Part shown: piece after piece, positions 27,003 through 39,003 of the stretch
How positions within the stretch are numbered: the stretch's first letter is position 1
Layout: each line of letters begins with the position of its first letter
NCBI RefSeq assembly: GCF_000423485.1
Contig: NZ_AUIB01000001.1
Span: forward strand, 434,001-498,000
Reading direction: 5' to 3'
Length of the DNA stretch: 64,000 nt
Origin: Propionimicrobium lymphophilum DSM 4903
Lineage (GTDB): Bacteria; Actinomycetota; Actinomycetes; Propionibacteriales; Propionibacteriaceae
The notes under the pieces: model-generated
The model's input: only the letters and a program-made list of their open reading frames with translations
Databases searched by the model: none
Told to the model about the DNA's origin: nothing
Program-made: the position numbers and the translations under genes

Positions 27003-27785
27003 ATGACAAGCGGACGGGTCAAGCGTGCCGAACGGTTCGCGGATTCTGAAGCGTATCGCGAACAGCCTGCTCCCCGCAGGGCGTTGTTGATTTCCCAAGA
27101 AGATTCCCCTCAGCCTTATGCAGTAGCCAGGCGTGCCCTCGTGGAACCCAGCAGGCGCTCGTTAGAGGTGCCTGAACTGACCGAGGAACAGCTCCGTAAC
27201 CTTCGAAAGGCCAGGCGAGGCGCTCCTGTTAGGGCGCTGCTCGACCGTCTGCTGGACGGCATCGACAACTCCGCTCGCAGGGGGCTGGTGGATCCTGGCG
27301 ACGCCGTGGCAGGCGAACTCCTGCGACTTTCCGAGCTTGACCCAAGGTGGGGATTCGTCCAGGCCGTGCGTTACGAGGACGATAAACCGGTGCTAGATCA
27401 TTGGGTGGTCGGGCCTGGTGGTATCTATCTGCTCAGCGCAAAGACACATCCGGGGTCGAGGCTGTACGTCGCGGGCGATAACTTTCTCGTAGACGGCAAG
27501 GATGCACCTTATGTTCCACAGGCCCGTGAAAATGCTCTTCGAGGCGCCGAAGAAATTTCGAGCAATATGCGCTGGGACCTGGACGTCATGGGCGTGATTG
27601 TCCCCGTTAACGACCGCAAACTAACGGTTGATCAGCAACCGTATGCGGTCGAGGTTATGGCAGATGATGGTCTGGCCGAATGGCTGGTTAACCGCCCCGA
27701 AGAACTAACAAAACAGCAGATAATCGCTGCTTACAACGCAGCCCGGAGCAAATCCGAGTGGCGACCCAAGCGCGGGGAATTCTAA
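27003..27785 (+). CDS. NERD-like nuclease-related domain protein
   Basis: A 260-residue protein. The C-terminal half (about 125-200) resembles the nuclease-related NERD domain: VLDHWVVGPGGIYLLSAKT, then SRLYVAGDNFLVDGKD and PQARENALRGAEEI. The N-terminal 100 residues are basic and disordered-looking. NERD domains share the restriction-endonuclease-like fold and often occur with helicase or kinase parts; here the domain is alone, 35 bases before ligA. Nuclease activity is unproven. AGGGGAA lies just before the start; a second ATG at 26999 is out of frame. Confidence 0.6.
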   Translation: MTSGRVKRAERFADSEAYREQPAPRRALLISQEDSPQPYAVARRALVEPSRRSLEVPELTEEQLRNLRKARRGAPVRALLDRLLDGIDNSARRGLVDPGDAVAGELLRLSELDPRWGFVQAVRYEDDKPVLDHWVVGPGGIYLLSAKTHPGSRLYVAGDNFLVDGKDAPYVPQARENALRGAEEISSNMRWDLDVMGVIVPVNDRKLTVDQQPYAVEVMADDGLAEWLVNRPEELTKQQIIAAYNAARSKSEWRPKRGEF

Positions 27786-27817
27786 TCTGCCGATTAGTCA
27801 GCCAATGGCACAATTGA

Positions 27818-29995
<2,178 letters not shown>

Positions 29996-30052
29996 AACCA
30001 GTAAAATTTAGTATCGACGAATTCGACCCGATGGGTCTGAAAGGATCTAGTC

Positions 30053-30514
30053 ATGCGTGTACACATTGGAACCGACCATGCCGCCTTCGAAATGAAGAAT
30101 TACCTGGTCGAGAAGCTGCGTGAGGAAGGATACGAGGTAATCGACCACGGGCCGGCCGAGTACGATGCTCAAGACGACTACCCCGACTACATCATCCCCA
30201 CTGCAGAGGCAACGGTTGCCGAGTTTGGCGATGGCGCACTGGGTGTCGTACTTGGTGGTTCGGGCAACGGCGAGCAGATCGCGGCCAACAAGGTTAAGGG
30301 CTGCCGTGCTGCTCTCGCAGACTGCGTCGAACTTGCAGAGCTGGCCCGCGAGCATAACAACGCCAACGTCATTTCGCTGGGTGGACGATTCGTGTCCAAC
30401 GAATTGGCGCTAGAAATCGTCAAGACCTTCTTGACCACCAAGTTCAGCGACGAGGAGCGTCACTCCAGGCGAATCCAGAAGATGACCGACTACGAGAACG
30501 AAAAGTGCAAGTAG
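30053..30514 (+). CDS. rpiB: ribose-5-phosphate isomerase B
   Basis: A 153-residue isomerase converting ribulose 5-phosphate to ribose 5-phosphate. It shows the family IGTDHAAFEMK start, DHGP, and GGSGNGEQIAANKVKGCRAAL; the active-site region is the actinobacterial type, with no catalytic Cys in the GGSGNGE block. GAAAGGAT precedes the ATG. Followed by its own terminator. Confidence 0.93.
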   Translation: MRVHIGTDHAAFEMKNYLVEKLREEGYEVIDHGPAEYDAQDDYPDYIIPTAEATVAEFGDGALGVVLGGSGNGEQIAANKVKGCRAALADCVELAELAREHNNANVISLGGRFVSNELALEIVKTFLTTKFSDEERHSRRIQKMTDYENEKCK

Positions 30515-30531
30515 TCAGCTAGAAGCTAACC

Positions 30532-30759
30532 CTACTGGCCCCGAATTCGGGCTATCAGATAAGGCAAGACCTCGTCCTCGCGCAACGTTGGGGACGAGGT
30601 CTTTTCTTCTTCAGCCCTGCCCAGGCCGCGCGCGCGCAGGGCTCGATCGCGGTCCACCATTCGAGTAATGCCGTCCCTGCCGAGGTCTCGGGAATGCTTG
30701 CGCGCGCCAGCATCTCTCGACCCTTGCTGTTCAACGCGGCTACTGTGCTGCTTGGGCAT
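30532..30759 (-). CDS. small basic protein, unknown function
   Basis: A 75-residue, highly charged protein (SRDAGARKHSRDLGRD, then DRDRALRARGLG) ending in a more hydrophobic LPYLIARIRG. It looks like the short basic proteins found in many actinobacteria, but I cannot name a family. AGGGG lies 6 bases before ATG 30759; an ATG two codons earlier is too close to it. The rpiB terminator hairpin of the other strand lies inside the coding part. It may be a real gene or a chance frame. Confidence 0.45.
   Translation of the reverse strand: MPKQHSSRVEQQGSRDAGARKHSRDLGRDGITRMVDRDRALRARGLGRAEEEKTSSPTLREDEVLPYLIARIRGQ
30566..30612 (+). terminator. terminator of rpiB
   Basis: AAGACCTCGTCC at 30566-30577 pairs exactly with 30592-30603; TTTTCTTCTT follows. 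The hairpin overlaps the possible small gene on the minus strand. Confidence 0.8.
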
Positions 30760-30838
30760 TCCCATTCCCCTCGAGTAGTAATAAGAAGTCTAGTCTGGAA
30801 CTAAACGTCTATCTGATGTGGTAAATGCCGCAATCAGT

Positions 30839-33277
30839 CTATTTGGCTTTACTCTTTTCAACTTGAGCGAGCGCAGTGTTTGCCGGGTTGCCCTTTGCAA
30901 GTGGGGAAGGACGGTATTTGGTTAACAGGTTTACGCTGCCGCCTCGGTCAATGCCATCCTTGTCGGGTTCATACCAAGCCCCCTGAGGAACGGAAATGAC
31001 TCCAGGGACAATACGTGTCGTGACCTGAGCAGGAATGCGCATTCGTCCACGATCGTTGAAGACGTCCACCATGTCATCGTTCTCGATGCCGCGTGCCTGA
31101 GCATCGATCGGGTTGATCCACACCCTCTGCGGGTGCGCCTCTTTAGACTTCGGCAAGTTAGCGTAAGAGGAGTGCGTCCGGCCCTTGTAGTGGTGCCCGA
31201 TCAACTGCAAAGGATACTTTTCGTTTTCTTTGGCTTGGCCAGGGCCCTCCCAAGTCTCAATGTGCTCAGGAAGGGCAGTTAATCTTTGGCCGAGTGTGCC
31301 ATCGAACTCCCAGGTTTTAGACATTTCCCAAAGCCGGTTAGAAAAGATTTCAATTTTTCCTGACGGCGTCTTTAGCGGATTAGCTTCGGGGTCCTCCCTA
31401 AAATCCTTCATGGAGACGAACGGAACATCCGTGTGTCGTCTCCACATGCCGACCTTTCGGAATTCTTCAGGTTCGGGAAGAGTGGGTTCCTTCTTTTTCG
31501 ATTCTTCCCACAGCCACATGCGCCACTCCTCTTGCGTGCGGCCCTGGGTGAACTCTTCCTCGATTCCCAGGCGCTTAGCGATTTCCGTGCACATCTCGTA
31601 GCCCGTCTTGCAGTCGTATAGAGGTTCGATTGCCTTATCTGCCCAGATGGCCCATCCCATATCGCCGCAAGACATTCCAGGAATTAAATCCTGCTCCTCG
31701 AAGTTAGTCGTCGAGGGGAGCACCATGTCAGCCCATTTGACGCTGTCAGTGTGCTGGTGATCAATAACGAGAATAAACTCAGCCTTCGATGTGTCCGAGA
31801 GCGTCTTGTAGGTCTGGTTCAAATCGTTGTGCTGATTCGTCAAGCAGTTCGACGCGTTAACGACCATCAGTTTGATTCCGACGTCAAGCTTGTCTTTGCC
31901 GCGGACCCCGTCTTTAGTCGCCGTCATTTGCTCGCCGTGATCGATGGCGTCGATCCAATTGAAACAAGAGATCTGAGTTTTGACGGGTGGTTCTTTGCCC
32001 TCTTGCAAGGGGAACTTGGCGATTTTTGCCTGGGAGTTTCCTTCTCGCGCCCCGTTTCCGCCGCCATGTATGCCAGGATTTCCCGTGACGCACGCAAGCA
32101 GGAAGACAGCTCGAGACGCGTTTTCACCGTTAGCTGAACGCTGTAGCCCCCATCCTTGAGTAATCGCGACGGGTTTCGTGGTGGCAATTTCGCGAGCCAA
32201 CTGACGGATCTTCTGCGCAGGGACGCCACAAATCTTAGCTGCCCATTCCGGGGTCTTCGCGATGCCATCGGGGCCTTTACCTTCAAGGTAGGCGCGGTAG
32301 GAGTTGTTCGCAGGGACGCCTTCGGGCATCGTGTGTTCGTCGAATCCGATGCAGTATTTGTCGAGGAATTCTTGGTCTTGCAAGTTTTCCTCAAGCATGG
32401 CGTAGATCATGCCTGCGATTAATGCTGCATCGGTGCCAGGACGAAGTGCGATCCATTCGTCAGCGATCGTTAACGCAGTTTCTGAATATCGTGGATCGAT
32501 GACGATGGTTCGGATGCCGTGGTCTTTGCGAACCTTTGTGACGACGCCCGTTTCCCCACCACCAGACATTCTGGTCTCGAGTGGGTTGTTTCCGAACATA
32601 ACCTGCAATTTGGTGTTTTTGGCGTCCTCGAACGAGTTCGAAGGCGTCCATTCCCCATAAAAATAGGGGAAAGCGGCAGTGATCTGAGCCGTAGAGTAAT
32701 CGCCGTATTGTCCGAGGAAACCACCGAAGCAGTTCAAAAGCCTGGGCCAGGTGCCACGCTTAGTGATATTTCCGCCGGTGGATCCTGTCCCGTAGTGATA
32801 CCAAATAGCTTCGTTGCCGTATGTCTCTTTGACCCTCTTCAGTTCGGAAGCGATGGTGTCGAACGCCTCTTCCCAAGAGATCTGCACCCATTTATCCTCG
32901 CCACGCTTTCCCGCGCGTTTCATCGGGTGCTTAATCCTGTCGGGGGAGTAGATGCGCTCTCTCTGGTTGCGGCCACGGACGCACGCAATGTTGCGGAGAT
33001 TGTTGAGTTCGTTGCCGCCTGTGTTGTCAGGCAATACCCGAACGACTTTTCCGTCCTTAACCTGAAGGCGAAGCGCACATCTCGACTGGCAGTTAACCAG
33101 GCAAGCGTTCCAAACCGTGCGGTCTACGTCGACCCTGCCGGTTCCGTTTGGCACTAGTTCATCGCTGGGATGAGAGTAGGGGCTCGGCTGTTTCGAGCAC
33201 GCTACTAGACCGGTGGCAGCGCCTGCTGCGGCAGACCACTTCAAAAAGGAACGGCGACTCGGCAACTTACTGCTCAT
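30839..33277 (-). CDS. dmsA: DMSO reductase-type molybdoenzyme catalytic subunit
   Basis: An 812-residue exported molybdopterin oxidoreductase. The Tat signal (RRSFLKW) is at residues 7-13, then a lipobox-like LVACS. The iron-sulfur site is CLVNCQSRC plus CVRG about 40 residues later, as in DmsA. The molybdenum ligand is the Ser in GDYSTAQI. Conserved dinucleotide-binding parts follow to the C-terminus. It should reduce DMSO, TMAO or a similar S/N-oxide as anaerobic electron acceptor. No DmsB or DmsC gene is next to it. ATG 33277 has GAGG 6 bases upstream. A TorD-family chaperone gene lies directly upstream. Confidence 0.9.
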   Translation of the reverse strand: MSSKLPSRRSFLKWSAAAGAATGLVACSKQPSPYSHPSDELVPNGTGRVDVDRTVWNACLVNCQSRCALRLQVKDGKVVRVLPDNTGGNELNNLRNIACVRGRNQRERIYSPDRIKHPMKRAGKRGEDKWVQISWEEAFDTIASELKRVKETYGNEAIWYHYGTGSTGGNITKRGTWPRLLNCFGGFLGQYGDYSTAQITAAFPYFYGEWTPSNSFEDAKNTKLQVMFGNNPLETRMSGGGETGVVTKVRKDHGIRTIVIDPRYSETALTIADEWIALRPGTDAALIAGMIYAMLEENLQDQEFLDKYCIGFDEHTMPEGVPANNSYRAYLEGKGPDGIAKTPEWAAKICGVPAQKIRQLAREIATTKPVAITQGWGLQRSANGENASRAVFLLACVTGNPGIHGGGNGAREGNSQAKIAKFPLQEGKEPPVKTQISCFNWIDAIDHGEQMTATKDGVRGKDKLDVGIKLMVVNASNCLTNQHNDLNQTYKTLSDTSKAEFILVIDHQHTDSVKWADMVLPSTTNFEEQDLIPGMSCGDMGWAIWADKAIEPLYDCKTGYEMCTEIAKRLGIEEEFTQGRTQEEWRMWLWEESKKKEPTLPEPEEFRKVGMWRRHTDVPFVSMKDFREDPEANPLKTPSGKIEIFSNRLWEMSKTWEFDGTLGQRLTALPEHIETWEGPGQAKENEKYPLQLIGHHYKGRTHSSYANLPKSKEAHPQRVWINPIDAQARGIENDDMVDVFNDRGRMRIPAQVTTRIVPGVISVPQGAWYEPDKDGIDRGGSVNLLTKYRPSPLAKGNPANTALAQVEKSKAK

Positions 33278-33444
33278 GGTCATCCTCGCTTACGAATTGC
33301 CAATAACTATTTTCGCTAATTCTATTAACTGGAAGCGTAGATTTCTGCCAGTAAAAAGGTTAAAAACGCCACTTCCAGAAATGCGAAAAATATCTGCAAT
33401 AACGCAGGCAAATATTGAAAAGGTTTTGCTTAGGCTGGCCTTAA

Positions 33445-34350
33445 TTAGCTGACTAATTCCTTTGCGGATACCAGCGCTTTTTCTAGCGTCTTGCTCGTCG
33501 GCAGAATGCTCAGCCTGCGGAGGGGTGCCTGTTCGTCGGCTGGCGCGTCTTGCGGCAGGTTGAGCTTGATCACGGTCTCGTCGGTTTCAGTTGTATCTGA
33601 GAGCGAGGTCAAGGTCTGCGGTTTATCGTGGCAGCAGCACCCGTCATTGGATAGTGCTCCACAGGAAAGAAGAGCTCTAGCCCACAAAAGTATGGTGCCG
33701 AGCGTCAGAAGTTCCATGCCTTTGACCCAGTGTGTTTGGGCAGCCTGCGTCGCCTCGGCCAACATCTGAGGCGCCCACTGCAGCAGGTGGTCTCGCGTGA
33801 AATCAGCGGCTATCCACGTCAGGCGGGTGGCTTCCTGCTGGTCTCCACTGGTCAAGGCTTGGTGTGCGCGCAGGCAAGCGGTCATCAGGAAGTTGATTTC
33901 CAGACCGATGTGGTCGTCCGGCTCTGAGTTTAGCTTCGGAGCCTCGAGGTCAAGCTTGCGGTAACACTCGCGGACGGCCAACGTTTCTAGATCGAAAACA
34001 AGGCCATCGGGGCTGCGGTGCACCGACTCGAACGGTGGCACTTTAGAAGTGGACGAAATGCCGTAGAGCAGGTCTTGGTCATGAAAGCGCTGGTCGTAAG
34101 TCTCGACGCTGTCTGATGACGCCTGAAGCTGGTTAAGCCCCAAATCCGTAAGCTGCATTCCATTTTTAGTCAACTGATTTTCGCAGTCTTGATCGTCTGA
34201 TAGTTTGGCGCCTGCCTCGCGAGGTAGCGGCCACTCGTTGAGTATCGCCGTCACCGCTTCGAAAATCTCGTCGCTAGCAGGCTCCAGTTGAATAGAACTC
34301 AGCGCCGAGAACGCCGCTGCGAAGGCTTCAAGACGATCGGTGGAAAGCAT
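33445..34350 (-). CDS. TorD/DmsD-family chaperone
   Basis: A 301-residue protein whose middle (about 115-215) has the TorD-family pattern: PPFESVHRSP, VRECYRKLDL and EPDDHIGLEINFLMTACL. Such proteins bind the Tat signal of molybdoenzymes and guide cofactor insertion. Location directly before dmsA names its client. The C-terminal 80 residues, including CGALSNDGCCCHD, are not typical and may bind metal. AGGAG lies 6 bases before the ATG. It ends 168 bases before dmsA starts. Confidence 0.8.
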   Translation of the reverse strand: MLSTDRLEAFAAAFSALSSIQLEPASDEIFEAVTAILNEWPLPREAGAKLSDDQDCENQLTKNGMQLTDLGLNQLQASSDSVETYDQRFHDQDLLYGISSTSKVPPFESVHRSPDGLVFDLETLAVRECYRKLDLEAPKLNSEPDDHIGLEINFLMTACLRAHQALTSGDQQEATRLTWIAADFTRDHLLQWAPQMLAEATQAAQTHWVKGMELLTLGTILLWARALLSCGALSNDGCCCHDKPQTLTSLSDTTETDETVIKLNLPQDAPADEQAPLRRLSILPTSKTLEKALVSAKELVS

Positions 34351-34416
34351 TTTGCTCCTAAAAACTATTGGGACGCAGCCAGAATACTTGACGCTGTGAA
34401 ACTTAGGCTAAAAACT

Positions 34417-34443
34417 AGGGGAGGGCCGCGAAGGCCCTCCCCT
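34417..34443 (-). terminator. terminator of the LarA-like gene
   Basis: An exact 11-bp stem (34417-34427 with 34433-34443, GCGAA loop) is followed on the minus strand by AGTTTTTAG. Confidence 0.85.
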
Positions 34444-34457
34444 CAAGAACTCGAGAA

Positions 34458-35780
34458 CTACTTGTACAGTTCTGGATCTCCGCTGATTTGTGATGGATCC
34501 TTTAGCCTATGCAGCAGCTCCCCGGCGTTGTGCACGATTAGGACATCCGGGTCCTTCTCTAGCTCGTCGAAATCGAGTGAATCCGGATCCACGTATTCCT
34601 TGTTGTAGATGGCGCATTCCTCCGGAGGAATCTTGGATGCGAAAGCGCAGGTTATGCGGTTTTTCTCCTCGCCCGTCTCGGGGTCATACGTGCCTAATCC
34701 CGTGACGTGCGTAGAGTGCGCAAGCTCGCCCCAAGGATGATCCTTAAACTTGTCCCACTGCTTCACGAAGTAATCACGGTTGTGATAGCCAATCTTGCGT
34801 AGCCCCGGGTGCATGTCTGCGACGCTGCAGATGTGTGGCGCGTAGAGAATCACTTTTCCGCCATCGGCGCAGACGGGCTCGAGTTTGTAGAAGCCTTTAG
34901 CGGCCGTCCAGAAGTCTTCATACATTTCGGGCATCATCGAGACGATTAATTTGTATGGTTTGTCGCACCACTTGATGTGCACCTTCTGAGATACCTCTGC
35001 GCAGGCTTCCCAGGCCGTCTTCAAGTCTCCGAAGCTCAAGAATTGGTTATCCAGAGTTCCTGGTTTGACGATCATTCCGATCAGATACTTGGGCGCGGGA
35101 ATCATGTCTGCCGCAGCGTCGATCATCTTTCGCACGGGCGTGACCCCGAACGAGCCGATCATTTCGTAACAGGTGATCAAAGCTCCGACCCAATGGGACA
35201 TGTCGATCACGTCGTGGCCGGACAGTCCGGGGAAAAAATACTTATTGCCGCCCGAAATGCCCACGACCTCGTGGGGGAGAACCGGCCCGATCACTAGGTT
35301 CACATCCGTGTCGACCACCATCTTGTTTACGATGACGTGCATGTCTCTGTCGGTGAGGCGGCCGCCGGAGAGCTCGCCAATTTCTTTGCGATCGATGGTG
35401 CCCAAGTTCGCGAAGGTGTTCTCGTCCCACCACTCGTGGTTGAAGATCTGCCACCCGGGGTAGGTCTCCGAGAACTTGCCTGGCTCACAACCAGTCAAAG
35501 ACGCAATAGCGTCGTCATCCATAGCCGCGTGCGTGCCAGCGGCGATCACTACGCGAACGTCCTTCGGACGATCTTTAAGCGCGTCTCTGACAAATCCAAG
35601 GATCCTGGCTACGGGAGCGTGACGGGTCCCATCTGGAATGACTATTGTGAGGCGCTTGCCGTCGACGTCGAAATCAGCGAGCTGGGCTTCTATGAAGTCG
35701 CGTTCTTCGTCGTGGTTTAAAACTTTGTCGGCGCCGCCGACGCTGGCGGCCGGTGTCATACCTGGGTAGAGCTGTGTCAT
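34458..35780 (-). CDS. LarA-family nickel-pincer racemase homologue
   Basis: A 440-residue DUF2088/LarA-like enzyme. DGTR near residue 50, AAGTHAAM with H84, and GGNKYFFPGLSG (the lysine that binds the nickel-pincer nucleotide in LarA) are visible. Lactate racemase and relatives racemise or epimerise 2-hydroxy acids; the family is broad, so lactate is only one option. Cofactor genes (larB, larC, larE) are not in the window. It lies upstream of the torD-dmsA pair but ends at its own terminator. TAGGG lies 3 bases before the ATG. Confidence 0.8.
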   Translation of the reverse strand: MTQLYPGMTPAASVGGADKVLNHDEERDFIEAQLADFDVDGKRLTIVIPDGTRHAPVARILGFVRDALKDRPKDVRVVIAAGTHAAMDDDAIASLTGCEPGKFSETYPGWQIFNHEWWDENTFANLGTIDRKEIGELSGGRLTDRDMHVIVNKMVVDTDVNLVIGPVLPHEVVGISGGNKYFFPGLSGHDVIDMSHWVGALITCYEMIGSFGVTPVRKMIDAAADMIPAPKYLIGMIVKPGTLDNQFLSFGDLKTAWEACAEVSQKVHIKWCDKPYKLIVSMMPEMYEDFWTAAKGFYKLEPVCADGGKVILYAPHICSVADMHPGLRKIGYHNRDYFVKQWDKFKDHPWGELAHSTHVTGLGTYDPETGEEKNRITCAFASKIPPEECAIYNKEYVDPDSLDFDELEKDPDVLIVHNAGELLHRLKDPSQISGDPELYK

Positions 35781-35862
35781 AACCCTACTTTGGCCCCAAG
35801 GCGTCGGAAAATCACGCGGTGGCCGTTAGTTGTCGTAATGATCAGGTGATTTAGGTAAAGAA

Positions 35863-35895
35863 AATGGTGACCGCGAACGTGTCGCGGCCACCATT
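35863..35895 (-). terminator. terminator of fumC
   Basis: AATGGTG-ACCGCGA pairs with TCGCGG-CCACCATT over 35863-35895 (one mismatch); TTTCTTTAC follows on the minus strand. Confidence 0.75.
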
Positions 35896-35910
35896 CAAAT
35901 GATTTATCGA

Positions 35911-37320
<1,410 letters not shown>

Positions 37321-37505
37321 GCCTAAAGCCTACCCAGATTTCGTTTTCAATGAGAGGGTACCCCGTCGAGTTGGCGGCAACGCGCGTGAATACTCCGGGG
37401 TTTCGTGAGGATATGCTTAGCAAAATGATCGTTCGGTTAACGCTTGTGCAGGGATACACTGAACCAATAAAGATATCTTTTACGACTAGATAGCGGAGTA
37501 TCAAT

Positions 37506-37823
37506 ATGACCTACGTAATCGGATTGCCGTGCGTGGACGTTAAGGACCGCGCATGCGTTGAAGAATGTCCCGTCGATTGCATCTACGAGGGCGAGCGCAC
37601 CCTATACATCCACCCGGACGAGTGCGTAGACTGCGGCGCCTGCGAGCCTGTCTGCCCGACCGAGGCCATTTACTACGAGGACGATCTACCGGAAGACATG
37701 GAGGAGTGGGCTGACATCAACGCCAGCTTCTTCGACCAGCTCGGTTCGCCGGGCGGCGCTTCCTCTGAGGGCCCCCAGGATTACGACGAGCCCCGAGTGG
37801 CAGCACTACCGCCACAGGCCTAG
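37506..37823 (+). CDS. fdxA: 7Fe ferredoxin
   Basis: A 105-residue soluble electron carrier. Cysteines C9, C17, C21, C25 and C40, C43, C46, C50 fit one [3Fe-4S] and one [4Fe-4S] cluster, as in actinobacterial FdxC. The acidic C-terminal tail is usual. GGAG lies 8 bases before the ATG. It precedes dapC as in mycobacteria but is separated from it by a strong terminator. Confidence 0.95.
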   Translation: MTYVIGLPCVDVKDRACVEECPVDCIYEGERTLYIHPDECVDCGACEPVCPTEAIYYEDDLPEDMEEWADINASFFDQLGSPGGASSEGPQDYDEPRVAALPPQA

Positions 37824-37840
37824 AGCAACAACTTTTTGAG

Positions 37841-37873
37841 ATACGGGACGCTTCGGCGTCCCGTATTTTTATT
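37841..37873 (+). terminator. terminator of fdxA
   Basis: ATACGGGACGC and its exact complement enclose a TTCG tetraloop (37841-37866), followed by TTTTATTT. Confidence 0.9.
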
Positions 37874-37911
37874 TCGAGCAATATACTCAAGGCTCTATAG
37901 CTAGGAGAAAC

Positions 37912-39003
37912 ATGTTGCTGTCTGAAACCCTGCCGCAATTTCCTTGGGATACGCTGTCTGCTGCTAAGGCGAAAGCACAATCTCATCCGGATGGGATCGT
38001 CGATCTTTCCATTGGTACTCCCGCCGACCCTGTTCCCCAGGTGGTTTTGGACGCGCTTGCTGACGCGGGTGCTCGCTGGCACGGTTACCCGACGGTGCAG
38101 GGCACTCCACGGCTGCAGGAGGCCATAACCGGTTATCTGAGCCGCCGGTGGAATTCCGTTCCGCTGACCGAGGCCAATGTGCTTCCCGTAATGGGCACTA
38201 AGGAACTTGTTGCATGGTTGCCGATTCAGGCGGGTGTTCAGCCCGGTCAGACCGTCGTTATTCCCGAAATCGCCTATCCGACCTATGAGGTCGGGGCGTT
38301 GCTGGCGAAAGCTGAGGTCGTTCGTTGTGACGACCCCGATAACTTGTCTGAGGCCCCGTCACTAATCTGGCTGAACACTCCGGCAAATCCGCATGGCGCG
38401 ATCGTTTTGGCTGATTTGCTGAGGCGTTGGGTGGCGTACGCTCGGGAAACTGGCGCTTTGTTGGTTAGCGACGAATGCTATGGCGAGTTTGCCTGGGACG
38501 CCAAGTCATTCAGTCTTCTGGACCCAGAGATAAACGGTGGCTCTCTTGCCAACCTGCTCGCCTGCTTCTCGCTTTCTAAGCGCTCGAATATGGCTGGTTA
38601 CCGAGCCGGTTTCGTTGCTGGTTGCCCGCGGATAATTAAGGAACTTCTGGCCATTCGAAAGCACGCGGGTGCAATGGTTGCCGGTCCTGTCCAGGAGGCC
38701 ATGGCGGCCGCCCTCGATGACGACGAACACGTTAGCATCCAGCGCGATCGCTACATTCGAAGGCGAAACAAGCTTTCTGAGGCGTTACAGAACGCGGGTT
38801 TCCAGATAGATCATTCTGAGGGCTCGCTTTATCTGTGGGCGACGAGGGGAATCCCAGCTAGAGAAACTGTCGATTGGCTGGCCCAGCGCGGCATCCTGAC
38901 CGCGCCAGGTGACTTTTACAATGAGCCCGATCCGACGCACGTGAGAATCGGCTTGACCGCCCTTGATGATCGAATCGAAGCCGCTTGCGAGCGCCTTAGT
39001 TAG
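37912..39003 (+). CDS. dapC: N-succinyldiaminopimelate aminotransferase
   Basis: A 363-residue PLP aminotransferase (fold type I) of lysine and peptidoglycan precursor synthesis. The PLP lysine is in FSLSKRSNMAGYRAG (about residue 224), and IWLNTPANPHG, VSDECYGEF carry further PLP contacts. Its position after the 7Fe ferredoxin is the mycobacterial fdxC-dapC order, which supports DapC among the many aminotransferases. AGGAG precedes the ATG by 5 bases. The 3' end overlaps the convergent gene by 8 bases. Confidence 0.88.
   Translation: MLLSETLPQFPWDTLSAAKAKAQSHPDGIVDLSIGTPADPVPQVVLDALADAGARWHGYPTVQGTPRLQEAITGYLSRRWNSVPLTEANVLPVMGTKELVAWLPIQAGVQPGQTVVIPEIAYPTYEVGALLAKAEVVRCDDPDNLSEAPSLIWLNTPANPHGAIVLADLLRRWVAYARETGALLVSDECYGEFAWDAKSFSLLDPEINGGSLANLLACFSLSKRSNMAGYRAGFVAGCPRIIKELLAIRKHAGAMVAGPVQEAMAAALDDDEHVSIQRDRYIRRRNKLSEALQNAGFQIDHSEGSLYLWATRGIPARETVDWLAQRGILTAPGDFYNEPDPTHVRIGLTALDDRIEAACERLS

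Noticed and set aside
33329-33378. CTGGAAG/CTTCCAG inverted repeat before dmsA
   Set aside because: Arms of 7 bases with a 36-base loop are too weak to call an operator without comparison to other genomes.
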